Source: a virus. From it: a DNA stretch of 37,673 nt. Each line of letters starts with the position of its first letter. The first letter of the stretch is position 1. The translations under genes and the position numbers were made by a program. A model generated the notes under the pieces. It was not told the origin of the DNA. It saw nothing but the letters and a program-made list of their open reading frames with translations, and ran no database searches. Below are positions 1 to 8,483 of this stretch, in pieces. Location of the stretch: the IMG/VR virus record IMGVR_UViG_3300036766_000763, positions 1 to 37,673 of that record; one strand, 5' to 3'.

Positions 1-1277
1 CTATGCGGGCAGGTGGACTTGGTCGCTCTGTTCGTAAATGTGCCATCATCTTTTCTATGGCTTGGTCAACGGCTATTGAGCGGTACCCAAAGCTAAAGAG
101 GATTGCTGCGCCTGGCAGAGTTCCACGAGATACGGGATTTTATAAAGAACTGGAGCGGACCTTTATTCAGACAAATAAAGAATATGACATCATCGAAATT
201 TGCCATTACTATGATCTTGATAACATGGGCTACGTTTGCTTTGCTGGACCAACCTGCGCGATTCTTGAAGAGCTCAAAGGCGATAAGTACCCATTCACCA
301 CAGGCGATAACAAAGATCCGTACATACCTATCCTTCAGTACATGTGTATGCCTTCTTCTGAAGGTCTGTACAACCACGGACTCGGTGACATGTTCTTTGA
401 TGTAGCAATGTTGAGCTCTCAGCTCATGAATATGGGATATAACCATGCTGCTGACAACGCTGATCCGTTTACGCTTATTGGTGTACCCAAAGGTCAAACA
501 GCCACACTCTTCAACTCTATGCGTGCTGCTGGTGAAATGCGTGCTGCTGGTAAACGTCCTATTATCCCAATGGAATTTGACCCGGCTAATCCGAATGCGT
601 CTAGGGTTTCAATGGAAGCGTTGACAACTCAGAGCCTTGTTAACGAGCTTGAACTCATGTTGAGTAACATTACTCGTGAAGTTGCGAGAATGGGTATTAA
701 CTTAGATGATGTTGATTATGGTAAAGGTGTATCAGCTCATCAGATCGTTGCTCAAGAATCTAATCAGAATAATTTCACGCAGCAAATGATGGAATACAAC
801 GCTTCTGAAACACAGTTCGCGGTTGATTCGGTTATGGACATGATCGTTAAACTTGTATCGTCAAAAGATAAGACACCGTTAAATTTGGTTGGGACCTATG
901 AAACGGTTGATGAAAGTACAGGTCAACCTATGCAGATACCAGCGGACCAGATAACACTTGGCGCGGTCCGTGACGAACTCAAGAAATTTCATTATTTCTC
1001 AGATATTAACGCTCGAACAGGAGCGCAACCGTCGGGACTTCTTGAACAGGCCCGGATAAAAGATATGTTACCGTTAACGCAGCCGGGGTCAAAAGCTCAA
1101 GCTAAACTGTTACAGTCACTTGCTAAAGCTAGTAGCTTGGATCTTTCATTAGAGGATTTTATGCCACCTGCGCCGCAACCTGTTCCGACTGAAGGTCCAG
1201 ATAGTGCGCCGTCAGGTGCAGCTGGTGGACTTGGCTCGTTACCGAAACTTGCGGGTGAACAGGCTATGGCTGGATAA
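1..1277 (+). CDS. Portal protein, 3' part
   Basis: This is the C-terminal part of the portal protein. The portal forms the dodecameric ring at one capsid vertex through which DNA is packed and ejected. The gene starts at 37015 near the other end of the window. Because the first 127 bases equal the last 127, joining the ends gives one frame of about 602 aa. The ATG at position 3 is internal and not a start. The segment has the acidic/aromatic mixed alpha-beta body typical of podovirus portals and a Pro/Gly/Ala-rich C-terminal tail (last 50 residues). The identity rests mainly on length and on position after terminase and before scaffold and capsid. No short motif is diagnostic. Confidence 0.8.
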   Translation, partial: MRAGGLGRSVRKCAIIFSMAWSTAIERYPKLKRIAAPGRVPRDTGFYKELERTFIQTNKEYDIIEICHYYDLDNMGYVCFAGPTCAILEELKGDKYPFTTGDNKDPYIPILQYMCMPSSEGLYNHGLGDMFFDVAMLSSQLMNMGYNHAADNADPFTLIGVPKGQTATLFNSMRAAGEMRAAGKRPIIPMEFDPANPNASRVSMEALTTQSLVNELELMLSNITREVARMGINLDDVDYGKGVSAHQIVAQESNQNNFTQQMMEYNASETQFAVDSVMDMIVKLVSSKDKTPLNLVGTYETVDESTGQPMQIPADQITLGAVRDELKKFHYFSDINARTGAQPSGLLEQARIKDMLPLTQPGSKAQAKLLQSLAKASSLDLSLEDFMPPAPQPVPTEGPDSAPSGAAGGLGSLPKLAGEQAMAG

Positions 1278-1298
1278 ATCTTTTTAATTTTCTACTTT

Positions 1299-1445
1299 AT
1301 GACACCAGAAGATCGAAACACTAAAGCTTGGGCCGGGCTTATAGAGTACATAAAAAACCATCCGTTTGTTACAATGACGATTGAGTTTAAAGAGGCTATG
1401 CCAATTTATGCTGAAGAGATTAAGGAAAGTATCAAATTCTCTTGA
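1299..1445 (+). CDS. Small hypothetical protein (48 aa)
   Basis: A short open frame, MTPEDRNTKAWAGLIEYI..., lies 21 bases after the portal gene. It begins after a T-rich leader (tttaattttctactttATG) of the same type as neighbouring genes and ends with TGA. It is one or two amphipathic helices without cysteines. I do not recognise it. Its place between portal and scaffold suggests a minor late protein. The coding claim rests on the leader and on natural composition. Confidence 0.5.
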   Translation: MTPEDRNTKAWAGLIEYIKNHPFVTMTIEFKEAMPIYAEEIKESIKFS

Positions 1446-1479
1446 AGTGCAACTTGGTATAGCCTAATATATTGACAGA

Positions 1480-1508
1480 TTGACGAGCAACCATGCCGCG
1501 ATTACTAA
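1480..1508 (+). promoter_or_regulatory. Putative sigma-70 promoter
   Basis: TTGACG (1480-1485) and TACTAA (1503-1508) are separated by 17 bases, in the gap before the 1585 gene. A second TTGACA lies just upstream (1472). This may be an internal late promoter feeding the scaffold and capsid genes. The -10 matches the consensus at only four of six positions. Confidence 0.35.
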
Positions 1509-1550
1509 CCTTTTCGCTGCATGTTCATCAATCGCCACAATTCAGTTTTA

Positions 1551-1579
1551 AACCCTAAGGCTTAATAATAAGCCGGTTT
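1551..1579 (+). terminator. Hairpin plus T-run immediately before a start codon
   Basis: GGCTTA (1559-1564) pairs with TAAGCC (1569-1574) around an ATAA loop. An outer AACC/GGTT pairing encloses a small bulge, and TTTTT follows. The ATG of the next gene is at 1585. The form is that of an intrinsic terminator. Because it abuts a start codon it may instead act as an RNA processing or translation-control element. Confidence 0.55.
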
Positions 1580-1584
1580 TTGCT

Positions 1585-1929
1585 ATGCACGAATTTCTAA
1601 AGTATTTACGGAAAAGTCTAGAAAACTGTAGAGGTAAAAAGAAAGAGGATGAATGCGAAAAGGTGCTTGGACTCAATGGAAAAGTCCAGGAGTTTGCAGG
1701 GTTCTATGAGAGACATGAGCATGACATTCTGACGTTTATAGCCGCAGCGCTGCATAAATGGGAAGCAGAAAACGAGTTTGATAAAGATGATTTGGCTCTT
1801 TATCGCCTCGGACTCACAGAGTTACCAGTATTCCTTGAAAAATGTGTAAAAGAACGGGACCGCAAACATGCGGAAAGATTGGCTGAGATTCAACAATTGT
1901 CTGAACAACAGGCAGCTGTTGGTACTTAG
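1585..1929 (+). CDS. Hypothetical late protein (114 aa)
   Basis: A charged, helix-rich protein (MHEFLKYLRKSLENC...) with many Lys/Glu and a C-terminal coiled-coil-like stretch (about residues 85-110). It lies between portal and scaffold, where many podoviruses carry a small head-assembly factor. I recognise no family. The start follows the hairpin and T-run at 1551-1579. Its stop codon lies in the loop of the next hairpin (1919-1935), so gene end and terminator-like element are merged. Confidence 0.7.
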   Translation: MHEFLKYLRKSLENCRGKKKEDECEKVLGLNGKVQEFAGFYERHEHDILTFIAAALHKWEAENEFDKDDLALYRLGLTELPVFLEKCVKERDRKHAERLAEIQQLSEQQAAVGT

Positions 1930-1947
1930 TACCAATTGATCTTTTTT
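1919..1947 (+). terminator. Terminator-like hairpin at the end of the 1585 gene
   Basis: TTGGTAC (1919-1925) and GTACCAA (1929-1935) form a perfect 7-bp stem with a TTA loop, followed by TTGATC and TTTTTT (1942-1947). The stop codon TAG is at 1927-1929. The scaffold gene starts 12 bases after the T-run, so any termination must be partial. Confidence 0.6.
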
Positions 1948-1958
1948 AACTTAATTGT

Positions 1959-2636
1959 ATGTCTGACAATGACCAGCAGGCTGATACTGACCTTTTTGAA
2001 GGCAGTGACCAGTCTGACACCAGCGCAGACGCTGGAACGTCGAACGAGAAGGATACTTCCTTACTCGAAGATGATGAACCGCTACAGACTCCTGAAAAGG
2101 AGAAAAAACCCGCTGAGAGTTCAGCAGAAGTACAGCGTCAAAAACAGGTAGATGCTTGGGTAGCTAAAGGCCCAGATGCGTTAAAGGATTTACCAGCAGC
2201 ACAAGAATGGTTACGTGCTGCCATCGAAGCTAAGTTCAAAGCTCTGGAAAAGGAACCAGAGATTGACAAGCTCATTGATGAAAGAATGGCGAAAAAAGAA
2301 GCGCAAAAGCGCTTTGAAGGATTAAAGGCCAGTCTCAAATCTATGAAGCTCAAAGGCGAACAGCAAACGAAGTTACAAGATAGGTTCAATAAGCTTGTAG
2401 GTTCACTACCAAAGGATGAGGCGCTCGAAATTGCGATGGAAGCAGCCGGAATATCATTGGACCCTGAAGAGCAGGAACGTTTAATTTTACGCCAACGTAT
2501 GGCGTTACCTGCACAAGGCAATCAACGCACTGAAGATGTTGAACCTCGACCGGACGATCCAGAGTTTCACAAGAAAGTCATTGATCCAAAGAAGAAAATG
2601 GCAATCCTGATGAAACATATCCGCTCTCCGAACTAA
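1959..2636 (+). CDS. Probable capsid scaffolding protein
   Basis: The 225-aa protein is strongly acidic and low-complexity in its first 60 residues (MSDNDQQADTDLFEGSD...). It is then Lys/Glu-rich and helical with coiled-coil character (about 70-165) and ends in a short basic tail. This composition, a length of about 220 aa and a place directly upstream of the major capsid gene are typical of scaffolding proteins. These are assembly chaperones that fill the procapsid and leave before DNA is packed. The assignment is by composition and synteny, not by a motif. Confidence 0.65.
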   Translation: MSDNDQQADTDLFEGSDQSDTSADAGTSNEKDTSLLEDDEPLQTPEKEKKPAESSAEVQRQKQVDAWVAKGPDALKDLPAAQEWLRAAIEAKFKALEKEPEIDKLIDERMAKKEAQKRFEGLKASLKSMKLKGEQQTKLQDRFNKLVGSLPKDEALEIAMEAAGISLDPEEQERLILRQRMALPAQGNQRTEDVEPRPDDPEFHKKVIDPKKKMAILMKHIRSPN

Positions 2637-2656
2637 ACAGTGTGGCTAGGTTAAGA

Positions 2657-2683
2657 AAGATAAGCTCTTTTATCTCTTATCTT
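2657..2683 (+). promoter_or_regulatory. Hairpin in the capsid gene leader
   Basis: AAGATAAG (2657-2664) is the perfect reverse complement of CTTATCTT (2676-2683), with an 11-base loop. It sits 8 bases before the capsid ATG at 2692. There is no long T-run, so it is more likely a 5' mRNA stabiliser or processing stem than a terminator. Confidence 0.45.
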
Positions 2684-2691
2684 CTCTTAAA

Positions 2692-3864
2692 ATGGCTAAT
2701 ACCCTAACGAATCTTAACGCGGAGTGGTGGCAGTCAACTATTCAGTTCTTTCTGAATAACATGTTGGTTGCCCGCGAAATCTGTAACACCAAAGAGGAAG
2801 CCCTCCTAAGCTCAGGCCAAACCGTCAACTTCCCAAGTGTTAACGACCTGACGGTTAGTGACTACGCACAAGGAACAGACGTCACGCCTCAAAACCTGAC
2901 AGCTGCAAATTCCTTGCTCACTGTTGACCAATCAAAAATCGTTTCATTCGTCGTTGATCCGGTCCAGGAAAAGCAAGCCACTTCCAAGTACGTCAGTACA
3001 ATGGCTCAGCAAGCTGCTTTCCGTCTCTCAAACGAAATTGATAAACAGGTTTTGGATAACTGTGTCACTCTCGGGTTCACGCAGCTTACAAAAGGCGCTG
3101 TCAGTTCTTCGACTCTGTTCTCAATCTTTACTGATGCTTACGCTCAGCTCTTCTATCAAAACGCTACAGACCGCGAACTTTGCGTTGTAATGGACGCTAC
3201 CCGTCTCGGACTTCTGACTCAGACCTTTATTAATGGAGGGTTCCAACAGGCTGACAAGAAACTTGAAGACGGTTTTTCACCGTACGCTGGCCGCGCTAAC
3301 AACTTCAAAGTTTACGTTTCAAATAACCTTCCTTCTTCTGTTCCTCTGACAATCGCTGTTCAGCCAACAGCAGGTGACACATTTACTCTTGAAGGTGCCA
3401 CATGGACATTTAGAGCTTTAGGTACAGCAGCGGCAGCCGGTGACATTTCACTCGGAGCGAACGTTGCAGCTACGATTCTCATTGTTAGAAATGCTATTAA
3501 CAATACAGGTACACCAGGCGCATCTACTTATATTGATATCGCTGCTGCTTCTCGCGTTGTCTATACCAACAACGACGTTTCAGCTTCAGCTTTTGCTGGT
3601 AGTACAACCACTATTACCGCCGTTGGTCCGTTGAATCCTTCTTCAGTATTCACAAGTGTTTCAAATTTCTTTGGAACAGAAACAACCAAGATGGTCTTCC
3701 TTTCACAAGGAGCGCCTTCTTTGGCTGTTCAAATGTTGCCATCTCTCTACATCCATCCGTTGCAGTATCAAATCGGTCTGAACTACATGACCCATACCTT
3801 GTATGGATCGACCGTATTTAGTCGTGATACTCGCCGCATCGTGGTGGTAACTATCAATTCTTAG
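2692..3864 (+). CDS. Major capsid protein
   Basis: The 390-aa protein is inferred to be the major coat protein. It starts MANTLTNLNAEWWQST, with the long N-terminal helix (about residues 10-40) and the later helix of about 100-125 (STMAQQAAFRLSNEIDKQV) seen in HK97-fold coats of the P22/podovirus type. Residues about 214-315 (…AGDTFTLEGATWTF…) read as an inserted beta-rich domain, of a kind that recurs in phage virion proteins. The capsid fold resumes near 320. It directly follows the scaffold-like gene, the usual order. The start is preceded by tctcttaaa and no Shine-Dalgarno. Confidence 0.8.
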   Translation: MANTLTNLNAEWWQSTIQFFLNNMLVAREICNTKEEALLSSGQTVNFPSVNDLTVSDYAQGTDVTPQNLTAANSLLTVDQSKIVSFVVDPVQEKQATSKYVSTMAQQAAFRLSNEIDKQVLDNCVTLGFTQLTKGAVSSSTLFSIFTDAYAQLFYQNATDRELCVVMDATRLGLLTQTFINGGFQQADKKLEDGFSPYAGRANNFKVYVSNNLPSSVPLTIAVQPTAGDTFTLEGATWTFRALGTAAAAGDISLGANVAATILIVRNAINNTGTPGASTYIDIAAASRVVYTNNDVSASAFAGSTTTITAVGPLNPSSVFTSVSNFFGTETTKMVFLSQGAPSLAVQMLPSLYIHPLQYQIGLNYMTHTLYGSTVFSRDTRRIVVVTINS

Positions 3865-3883
3865 TCTTTAACCCCTTATTCAA

Positions 3884-4798
3884 ATGCCTAGTAAAAATCC
3901 AATGACAGGGGTAGACAGCGTTGTTAGTTCAAATGGTCAACAGCTTCTCGGTCCAACTGGAGCGTTACCGCTAACTTTCGGTACAGCTTGGTTTATAGAT
4001 CCAACAGGTGACGACGCACTATCAGGTCTGTCTTCTGAAACTCCATTTGCTTCTGCTGAAAAAGCCCTCGAAGTGTTTACTCCAGGTGACATTATCTATG
4101 CTGCTCCTGGTCAATATGCAATCACCGCAGCTGTTCAAATCGCTGCTCGAAACTCTAATCTCATCATGGCTGGTCTTGGTGGCCGTGGCTCAGTTTATTT
4201 TGAGCCTGAAGATGATGCAGTTGAAGGTATGCAAGTTATGGCTGACGACGTGACGCTCATTAATATCGGCGTTGCCGGTACAGACGGCGCTGATTATGCC
4301 ATTAACCTTAATGCATGTTCACGATTTAGAGCTTACGGCTGTAAGTTTGAAGGTGGAGCAGGCGTGCTCGGTCCTACAGGTATCATCATGCTCGTGAACG
4401 GTACAGCTGATGCTCAGGTAGCTGATGCGCTTCTATCTGACTGCGAATTTGCATGGAGCAATAAAGGAATTGTGTTCGATGATTCCTCTTATGGTTATCC
4501 GACACAGTTCTTTGTTCAAAATTGTAGGTTCCATGATCTGACTACCCAGATGTTCGGCGTAAATACAAACGGTCTTGTTAAAGGCCTTGAGGTAACAGGT
4601 TGTATTTTCGACAACGCTGAAGATGGTACAGCTCCAACTGATTACATTCTGTTATCTGATAACGGTAACACTGGTCTTTTCGCTGGAAACTATTTTGCTA
4701 CAGCAACAAATGCAACTGGTGTACTGACGATCGGTACAGGTATCAAATGGGGACCAAATGGTACAGAAGCCGGATGGAGCGTTGCCCGTCCTGCGTAG
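3884..4798 (+). CDS. Right-handed beta-helix structural protein
   Basis: The 304-aa protein has a DPTGDDALSGLSSETPFAS opening (about residues 43-60). This is the characteristic entry to pectate-lyase-like right-handed beta-helices, whose consensus is xGNDxxxGTxxxPFxTIxxA. Short repeating strands with Asn, Gly and Cys ladders follow to about 275. Such solenoids serve as receptor-binding spikes or as capsid decorations. Its place directly after the major capsid gene favours a head-associated fibre or decoration. No catalytic site can be assigned. Its start follows ccttattcaaATG. Confidence 0.65.
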   Translation: MPSKNPMTGVDSVVSSNGQQLLGPTGALPLTFGTAWFIDPTGDDALSGLSSETPFASAEKALEVFTPGDIIYAAPGQYAITAAVQIAARNSNLIMAGLGGRGSVYFEPEDDAVEGMQVMADDVTLINIGVAGTDGADYAINLNACSRFRAYGCKFEGGAGVLGPTGIIMLVNGTADAQVADALLSDCEFAWSNKGIVFDDSSYGYPTQFFVQNCRFHDLTTQMFGVNTNGLVKGLEVTGCIFDNAEDGTAPTDYILLSDNGNTGLFAGNYFATATNATGVLTIGTGIKWGPNGTEAGWSVARPA

Positions 4799-4805
4799 TT
4801 TTCGC

Positions 4806-4840
4806 TTGTTCAACCCTCCTGAGAAATCGGGGGGGTACAA
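4806..4840 (+). terminator. GC-rich hairpin before the HNH gene
   Basis: ACCCTCC (4813-4819) pairs with GGGGGGT (4830-4836) with one G-T wobble, and TTGT (4806-4809) can add pairs with ACAA (4837-4840). It lies in the only sizeable gap of this gene block, just before the homing endonuclease. No pure T-run follows, so termination would be weak. Confidence 0.4.
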
Positions 4841-4859
4841 CAAATTAAAACTTAATTTT

Positions 4860-5333
4860 ATGATTAAAATACCGCTTACACAGGGCCGCTTCGCCCTTAT
4901 AAATGACGAGGATGCTCTAAAAGTTCTGCCATACAAATGGCGTGTTATTCAAAATAGGTATGTGGTAGGGCGCCTTGGTGGTTCTTCTAAAAATCATGAA
5001 GTTAGGCTTCACCGCTTAATTATGGATGCGCCAACCAATATGGATGTTGACCATAAAAATCATGACGGTTTTGATAATCAGAAAAGTAATTTGAGAATTT
5101 GTACAACCTCTCAAAATCTAGCTAATCAAAGACCCCAAAAAAGAAAACTCACAAGCAAGTATAAGGGTGTCTCCTGGGGTAGTCAGCGGAAGAAATGGCA
5201 AGCAGCTATTAAGCAATTCGGGAAAAAGATTTTTATTGGTAGGTTCGATGATGAAAAAAAGGCCGCAAAAGCCTACAACGACATGGCTATGAAGCTTTTT
5301 GGTGAATTCGCATATTTAAATATTATTTCTTAA
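4860..5333 (+). CDS. HNH homing endonuclease with AP2 DNA-binding domain
   Basis: The protein has 157 aa from the ATG at 4860, which has the local leader cttaattttATG; the open frame extends further upstream. Residues about 45-90 hold the HNH nuclease, with DVDHKNHDGFDNQKSNL (H65 and N73 region) typical of the HNH_3/NUMOD type. Residues about 100-155 are an AP2 domain (SKYKGVSWGSQRKKW..., FDDEKKAAKAYN). The combination defines free-standing phage homing endonucleases that cut an unoccupied allele and copy themselves in. It interrupts the run of structural genes and has no virion role. Neighbouring genes look intact, so it inserted between genes and not in an intron. Confidence 0.9.
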   Translation: MIKIPLTQGRFALINDEDALKVLPYKWRVIQNRYVVGRLGGSSKNHEVRLHRLIMDAPTNMDVDHKNHDGFDNQKSNLRICTTSQNLANQRPQKRKLTSKYKGVSWGSQRKKWQAAIKQFGKKIFIGRFDDEKKAAKAYNDMAMKLFGEFAYLNIIS

Positions 5334-5343
5334 TTTTGATACT

Positions 5344-5601
5344 ATGGCAGGTTCGCCTATTGATAGCTCATTTCAATTCTCAGCGGTAACTAAAAGCGAT
5401 ACAGCGGTGCTTACATATAACAACCATGCAGCCCGTGCTAAAGCCATTTTTGTGGGAGGTGCAGGGGATCTAGTAATTAAGAATGATCTGGATACGAGTG
5501 TTACTTTTCAGAACTTGGCGGCTGGAACCCTTTTACCAGTCAGCACTACGCGCGTCATGTCCACAGGTACGTCAGCGACGAATATTATAGCTCTTTTCTA
5601 A
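5344..5601 (+). CDS. Small conserved virion protein
   Basis: This 85-aa beta-rich protein (MAGSPIDSSFQFSAVTKSD...) contains GGAGDLVIKN in its middle and ends in a stretch with LPVSTTRVMSTGT and an ATNIIALF terminus. That pattern resembles a widespread family of small phage structural proteins usually annotated as hypothetical next to fibre genes. Its exact position in the virion is not known to me. The stop TAA overlaps the ATG of the next gene (TAATG), suggesting translational coupling. Confidence 0.65.
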   Translation: MAGSPIDSSFQFSAVTKSDTAVLTYNNHAARAKAIFVGGAGDLVIKNDLDTSVTFQNLAAGTLLPVSTTRVMSTGTSATNIIALF

Positions 5602-5756
5602 TGATTCAAGGTATCGCAATCGGGCATGGTATCTCTCATATCTTCGGCCAAACGGACGCATCAGGTGGTCCGGTAACAGGTGGGTTTATAGAGTTAGAAG
5701 GCAGCATAACCGACATGATTTTAATGGAAAGTGGAGACTTTATTTTACAAGAATAA
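5601..5756 (+). CDS. Small hypothetical protein (51 aa)
   Basis: The frame MIQGIAIGHGISHIFGQTDA... ends ...SGDFILQE and starts on the overlapping TAATG of the previous gene. It is glycine-rich and beta-like, without charged clusters, and sits among fibre and decoration genes. Proteins of this style are often structural partners of the preceding 85-aa protein. I cannot assign a function. The coupled start and tight packing support it as coding. Confidence 0.55.
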   Translation: MIQGIAIGHGISHIFGQTDASGGPVTGGFIELEGSITDMILMESGDFILQE

Positions 5757-5767
5757 CCTAAATTTTT

Positions 5768-7306
5768 ATGGCAGATACGCCGATAACAGGGTTTACAGCC
5801 GACACTAATCCGGCCCTCGTTGATCTCGTAGTTACAGCTAAAAGTCCGTTCGGGGCCGGGTCAAATCGTAAAGTTACACTTGGTAACATGTTGATAGCTA
5901 CCGTCGTAGATTATTATGTGAATACCACAACGGGTAACGACACGACAGGGACGGGAACGTTACTTTTGCCCTGGAAAACGATTCAAAAAGCTTTAGACCA
6001 AATAGCGGGTAGATCATTTTCTGCAAAAGTTATTATTCATGTGGCCGACGGTACTTATGCCGAAAACTTGATTATTAAAGATCTGATAAATAACCCTGTA
6101 ACTGCTGATAATCAGGCTTTTGGTAACTCCATTGTTGAAATTCTTGGCAACACCACAACTCCTAACAGTGTCAAGATTCGTGGTGACGGGACTAATTTTG
6201 GAACGATCAGTGCTTTTGGTAACGTTGTTCTCGTGGTGAATGGCTGTAATGTGAACAGCACAGACTTAACCGCTGACGTGTTTGAAGTCTTTGGTAACGC
6301 CACATTGTTTATTCAGAATTGTAACAGCACAAGCGCGGTCGGCGGTTCAGGTGGTGGTTACTTTATCTCTGCCTCTGATAATGCCAGGGTTTACATAGAT
6401 GATATGACAACTGGTGGAACCGTAAACATGAGCCGGGGTAGTATCTCGGCTTTAGAGCGAGCGCTTGTTACGGTTAGTGCAACTCTTGATTGGACGTTGC
6501 CTGCAAGCACTGGCCAGCATCTAGGCGCTAATTTTCAGTCTCTAATCAACATTTACGCCCCACAAACATTCAGAGGTTGTTCAATTATGGCTGCCTCTGA
6601 TACTGAAGGCGTTATTACTCTTGACGCTGGTGGCACAATAACGGTAACTGGAGCCGTGAATGCGGTTGATTATGTTCTTCGGGCCGGGAATGAAGGCAAA
6701 ATATATATTTCTGATACTACGACGCTTACGATGACATCGTGTACACAGTTTATGCAGATTCGTGAAGGTGGTTATGTAGCGGATATTTTTGGAGCAGCAA
6801 CCTATAATTTTGCGGGGGGTACACCTCAAACCTATGACTTGTATGTGGGCGGCCAAGCTCTATCGTTCACAAATTTTGGCGGATGTACCGCTAACGGCGC
6901 AGAAAATGATAGCGATTTCAAGTATGGGTTTGATTTTAGATATGTAACAACTGTTGCAGGTAGACAATCGGGAACTTTGCCTCTTGCTTCAACCGTTTTC
7001 TTGGCAGCTGAAACATCACAATCAACAGAAATTCCTCTTTATATTGCTGAGCAAGACGAGAAAGTAACTCAAATTCAAATGTTTTCGAGAGTTGCTAACG
7101 GTGCGGCTCATACCGATGTTTACACAGTCAGAAAAAACGGTGTTGATACCACTATGACGCTCACGATTACGAATGCGGCCAGCGGTTCTTCAACAACAAA
7201 CCCGGTTACATTGGCGGCTGGAGATAGGCTTTCAATCAAAGTAGTTACGGACGCAGCAACGGCGGCGGCTGATATACTCGCTCAACTCAAAGTTATTAAA
7301 ATCTAA
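5768..7306 (+). CDS. Beta-helix tail fibre/spike protein
   Basis: The 512-aa protein opens with MADTPITGFTADTNPALVDL, a short virion-anchor style N-terminus. YYVNTTTGNDTTGTGTLLLPW (about 56-76) then leads into a right-handed parallel beta-helix, with repeated Val/Ile/Asn strands to about 390. The last 110 residues are beta-rich (SQSTEIPLYIAEQDEKVTQI...), with a DVYTVRKNGVDT segment typical of C-terminal fibre tips. It is probably a host-binding spike. It is the second beta-helix protein of this genome, the first being the 3884 gene. Confidence 0.65.
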   Translation: MADTPITGFTADTNPALVDLVVTAKSPFGAGSNRKVTLGNMLIATVVDYYVNTTTGNDTTGTGTLLLPWKTIQKALDQIAGRSFSAKVIIHVADGTYAENLIIKDLINNPVTADNQAFGNSIVEILGNTTTPNSVKIRGDGTNFGTISAFGNVVLVVNGCNVNSTDLTADVFEVFGNATLFIQNCNSTSAVGGSGGGYFISASDNARVYIDDMTTGGTVNMSRGSISALERALVTVSATLDWTLPASTGQHLGANFQSLINIYAPQTFRGCSIMAASDTEGVITLDAGGTITVTGAVNAVDYVLRAGNEGKIYISDTTTLTMTSCTQFMQIREGGYVADIFGAATYNFAGGTPQTYDLYVGGQALSFTNFGGCTANGAENDSDFKYGFDFRYVTTVAGRQSGTLPLASTVFLAAETSQSTEIPLYIAEQDEKVTQIQMFSRVANGAAHTDVYTVRKNGVDTTMTLTITNAASGSSTTNPVTLAAGDRLSIKVVTDAATAAADILAQLKVIKI

Positions 7307-7310
7307 TTTT

Positions 7311-8006
7311 ATGGCAGACAAATATTTAGGAGGTGAAAACCTTAAAAGCCTTGGTACGGTTGAAGGTTTAATCATTGGCACAAATGTACAAGCACAAAGT
7401 GCGAACTTATCGGCACTTGCTGGCCTTACGTCTGGAGCCGATAAATTACCGTATTTTACGGGAGTTGGAACGGCGAGCGTGACAGACTTTTCAGCGTTCG
7501 GCAGGACATTGGTAGATGATGCGGATGCAGGAACGGCACGGACCACATTAGGACTAGGCACGATTGCAACTCAGAACGCGAACAACGTTTCTATCACAGG
7601 CGGTTCAATATCGGGAGTAGCGATAACTATTACAGGGACCCCGGCATTACTTGCAACCATTACCTCAATTCCACTTCAAACTTCGGGCCAAACGACATTG
7701 ATCACAGCCGCTTCAAGTTTCCTGTTTATCACAGATATTATTATCAGAATCGAAAGTTTTAGCGGATATCTTACGGGGCCGGTTTTAAATGTCGGTGTAG
7801 CCGCAAGTTTCAATGATTGGGGCTCTGGCATGACGTTAAATCAAGCCAATACGGTAAACGCATTTTATCAATTAGCGACCGCGACGACTCTTCCAAAGAG
7901 GCCCGCTTATGCCTCTGGTTCTGTTGTGAAGCTTGATGTTGGAACACCAGCAAACGCCACAACCCTTATTGCAACTGCTTATGTTTATGGATTTTATTTA
8001 GCTTAA
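7311..8006 (+). CDS. Tail fibre-like protein
   Basis: The 231-aa protein contains the pattern TLVDDADAGTARTTLGLGTI (about residues 64-83), a collar motif very common in phage tail fibres and spikes. It is preceded by an Ala/Thr/Gly-rich repeat region (SALAGLTSGADKLPYFTGV). The C-terminal half is a beta-structured tip. It starts 4 bases after the previous gene with leader aaaatctaattttATG. It probably attaches to, or extends, the neighbouring spike. Confidence 0.65.
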   Translation: MADKYLGGENLKSLGTVEGLIIGTNVQAQSANLSALAGLTSGADKLPYFTGVGTASVTDFSAFGRTLVDDADAGTARTTLGLGTIATQNANNVSITGGSISGVAITITGTPALLATITSIPLQTSGQTTLITAASSFLFITDIIIRIESFSGYLTGPVLNVGVAASFNDWGSGMTLNQANTVNAFYQLATATTLPKRPAYASGSVVKLDVGTPANATTLIATAYVYGFYLA

Positions 8007-8012
8007 TTTTTT

Positions 8013-8237
8013 ATGGCAAAATACGCAATTTTATCGGAAGACACTAAAGACGACCAAAAGTTTTATGAAGTTATTTTTGTGGCTGATGACGGCTACCAAG
8101 AAACTCGCATTTGTCAGGAAGTAGATGAGGCCGCTTTGGTTACCGAATGCCAAGAGTTTAATAGTGAGCGGTTGGCTCTTGTGCAACTCAGAGAGAAGAA
8201 AAAAGACCCTGTTGTTTGGGTAGATGTTAATTCTTAA
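8013..8237 (+). CDS. Small hypothetical protein (74 aa)
   Basis: An acidic alpha-beta protein (MAKYAILSEDTKDDQKFYEV...) 6 bases after the fibre gene, with leader gcttaattttttATG. I recognise no family. Its place between fibre and membrane genes suggests an accessory late protein, possibly a fibre chaperone, but nothing in the sequence shows this. Confidence 0.6.
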   Translation: MAKYAILSEDTKDDQKFYEVIFVADDGYQETRICQEVDEAALVTECQEFNSERLALVQLREKKKDPVVWVDVNS

Positions 8238-8247
8238 AAACCTATTC

Positions 8248-8463
8248 ATGAACCCTACCGACCTTGTACAACTAGGTCAATACGGCTTGATCGGGGTAAT
8301 GCTGGCACTTATTTTTCTGACCGGGGGTGTTATTTGGATTCTCTATAAGATTGTCGGAAACCACATTAATCATAACACTTCAGCCATGGGTGACGTGGCG
8401 AAAAATATTGATGCGAACACGCGATTAACGGAACGGGTTATTACTCTGCTTGAAAAAAAGTAA
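8248..8463 (+). CDS. Small one-TM membrane protein, possibly holin-like
   Basis: The 71-aa protein has an N-terminal MNPTDLVQLGQYGLIGV that leads directly into one strongly hydrophobic segment (about residues 11-35, LIGVMLALIFLTGGVIWILY). A polar, helical, coiled-coil-like C-terminal half follows, with ITLLEKK at the end. The topology is like BhlA/UviB-type phage membrane proteins, some of which act as holins. The open frame could begin at 8224 inside the previous gene, but 8248 has the local leader type and avoids the overlap. The endolysin is far away (19.7 kb), so a lysis role is only possible. Confidence 0.6.
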   Translation: MNPTDLVQLGQYGLIGVMLALIFLTGGVIWILYKIVGNHINHNTSAMGDVAKNIDANTRLTERVITLLEKK

Positions 8464-8483
8464 CATTATTATTTTTTAATTTT

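Noticed and set aside
1-1277. Independent gene starting at ATG position 3
   Set aside because: The frame is the continuation of the portal gene from 37015 across the circle join.
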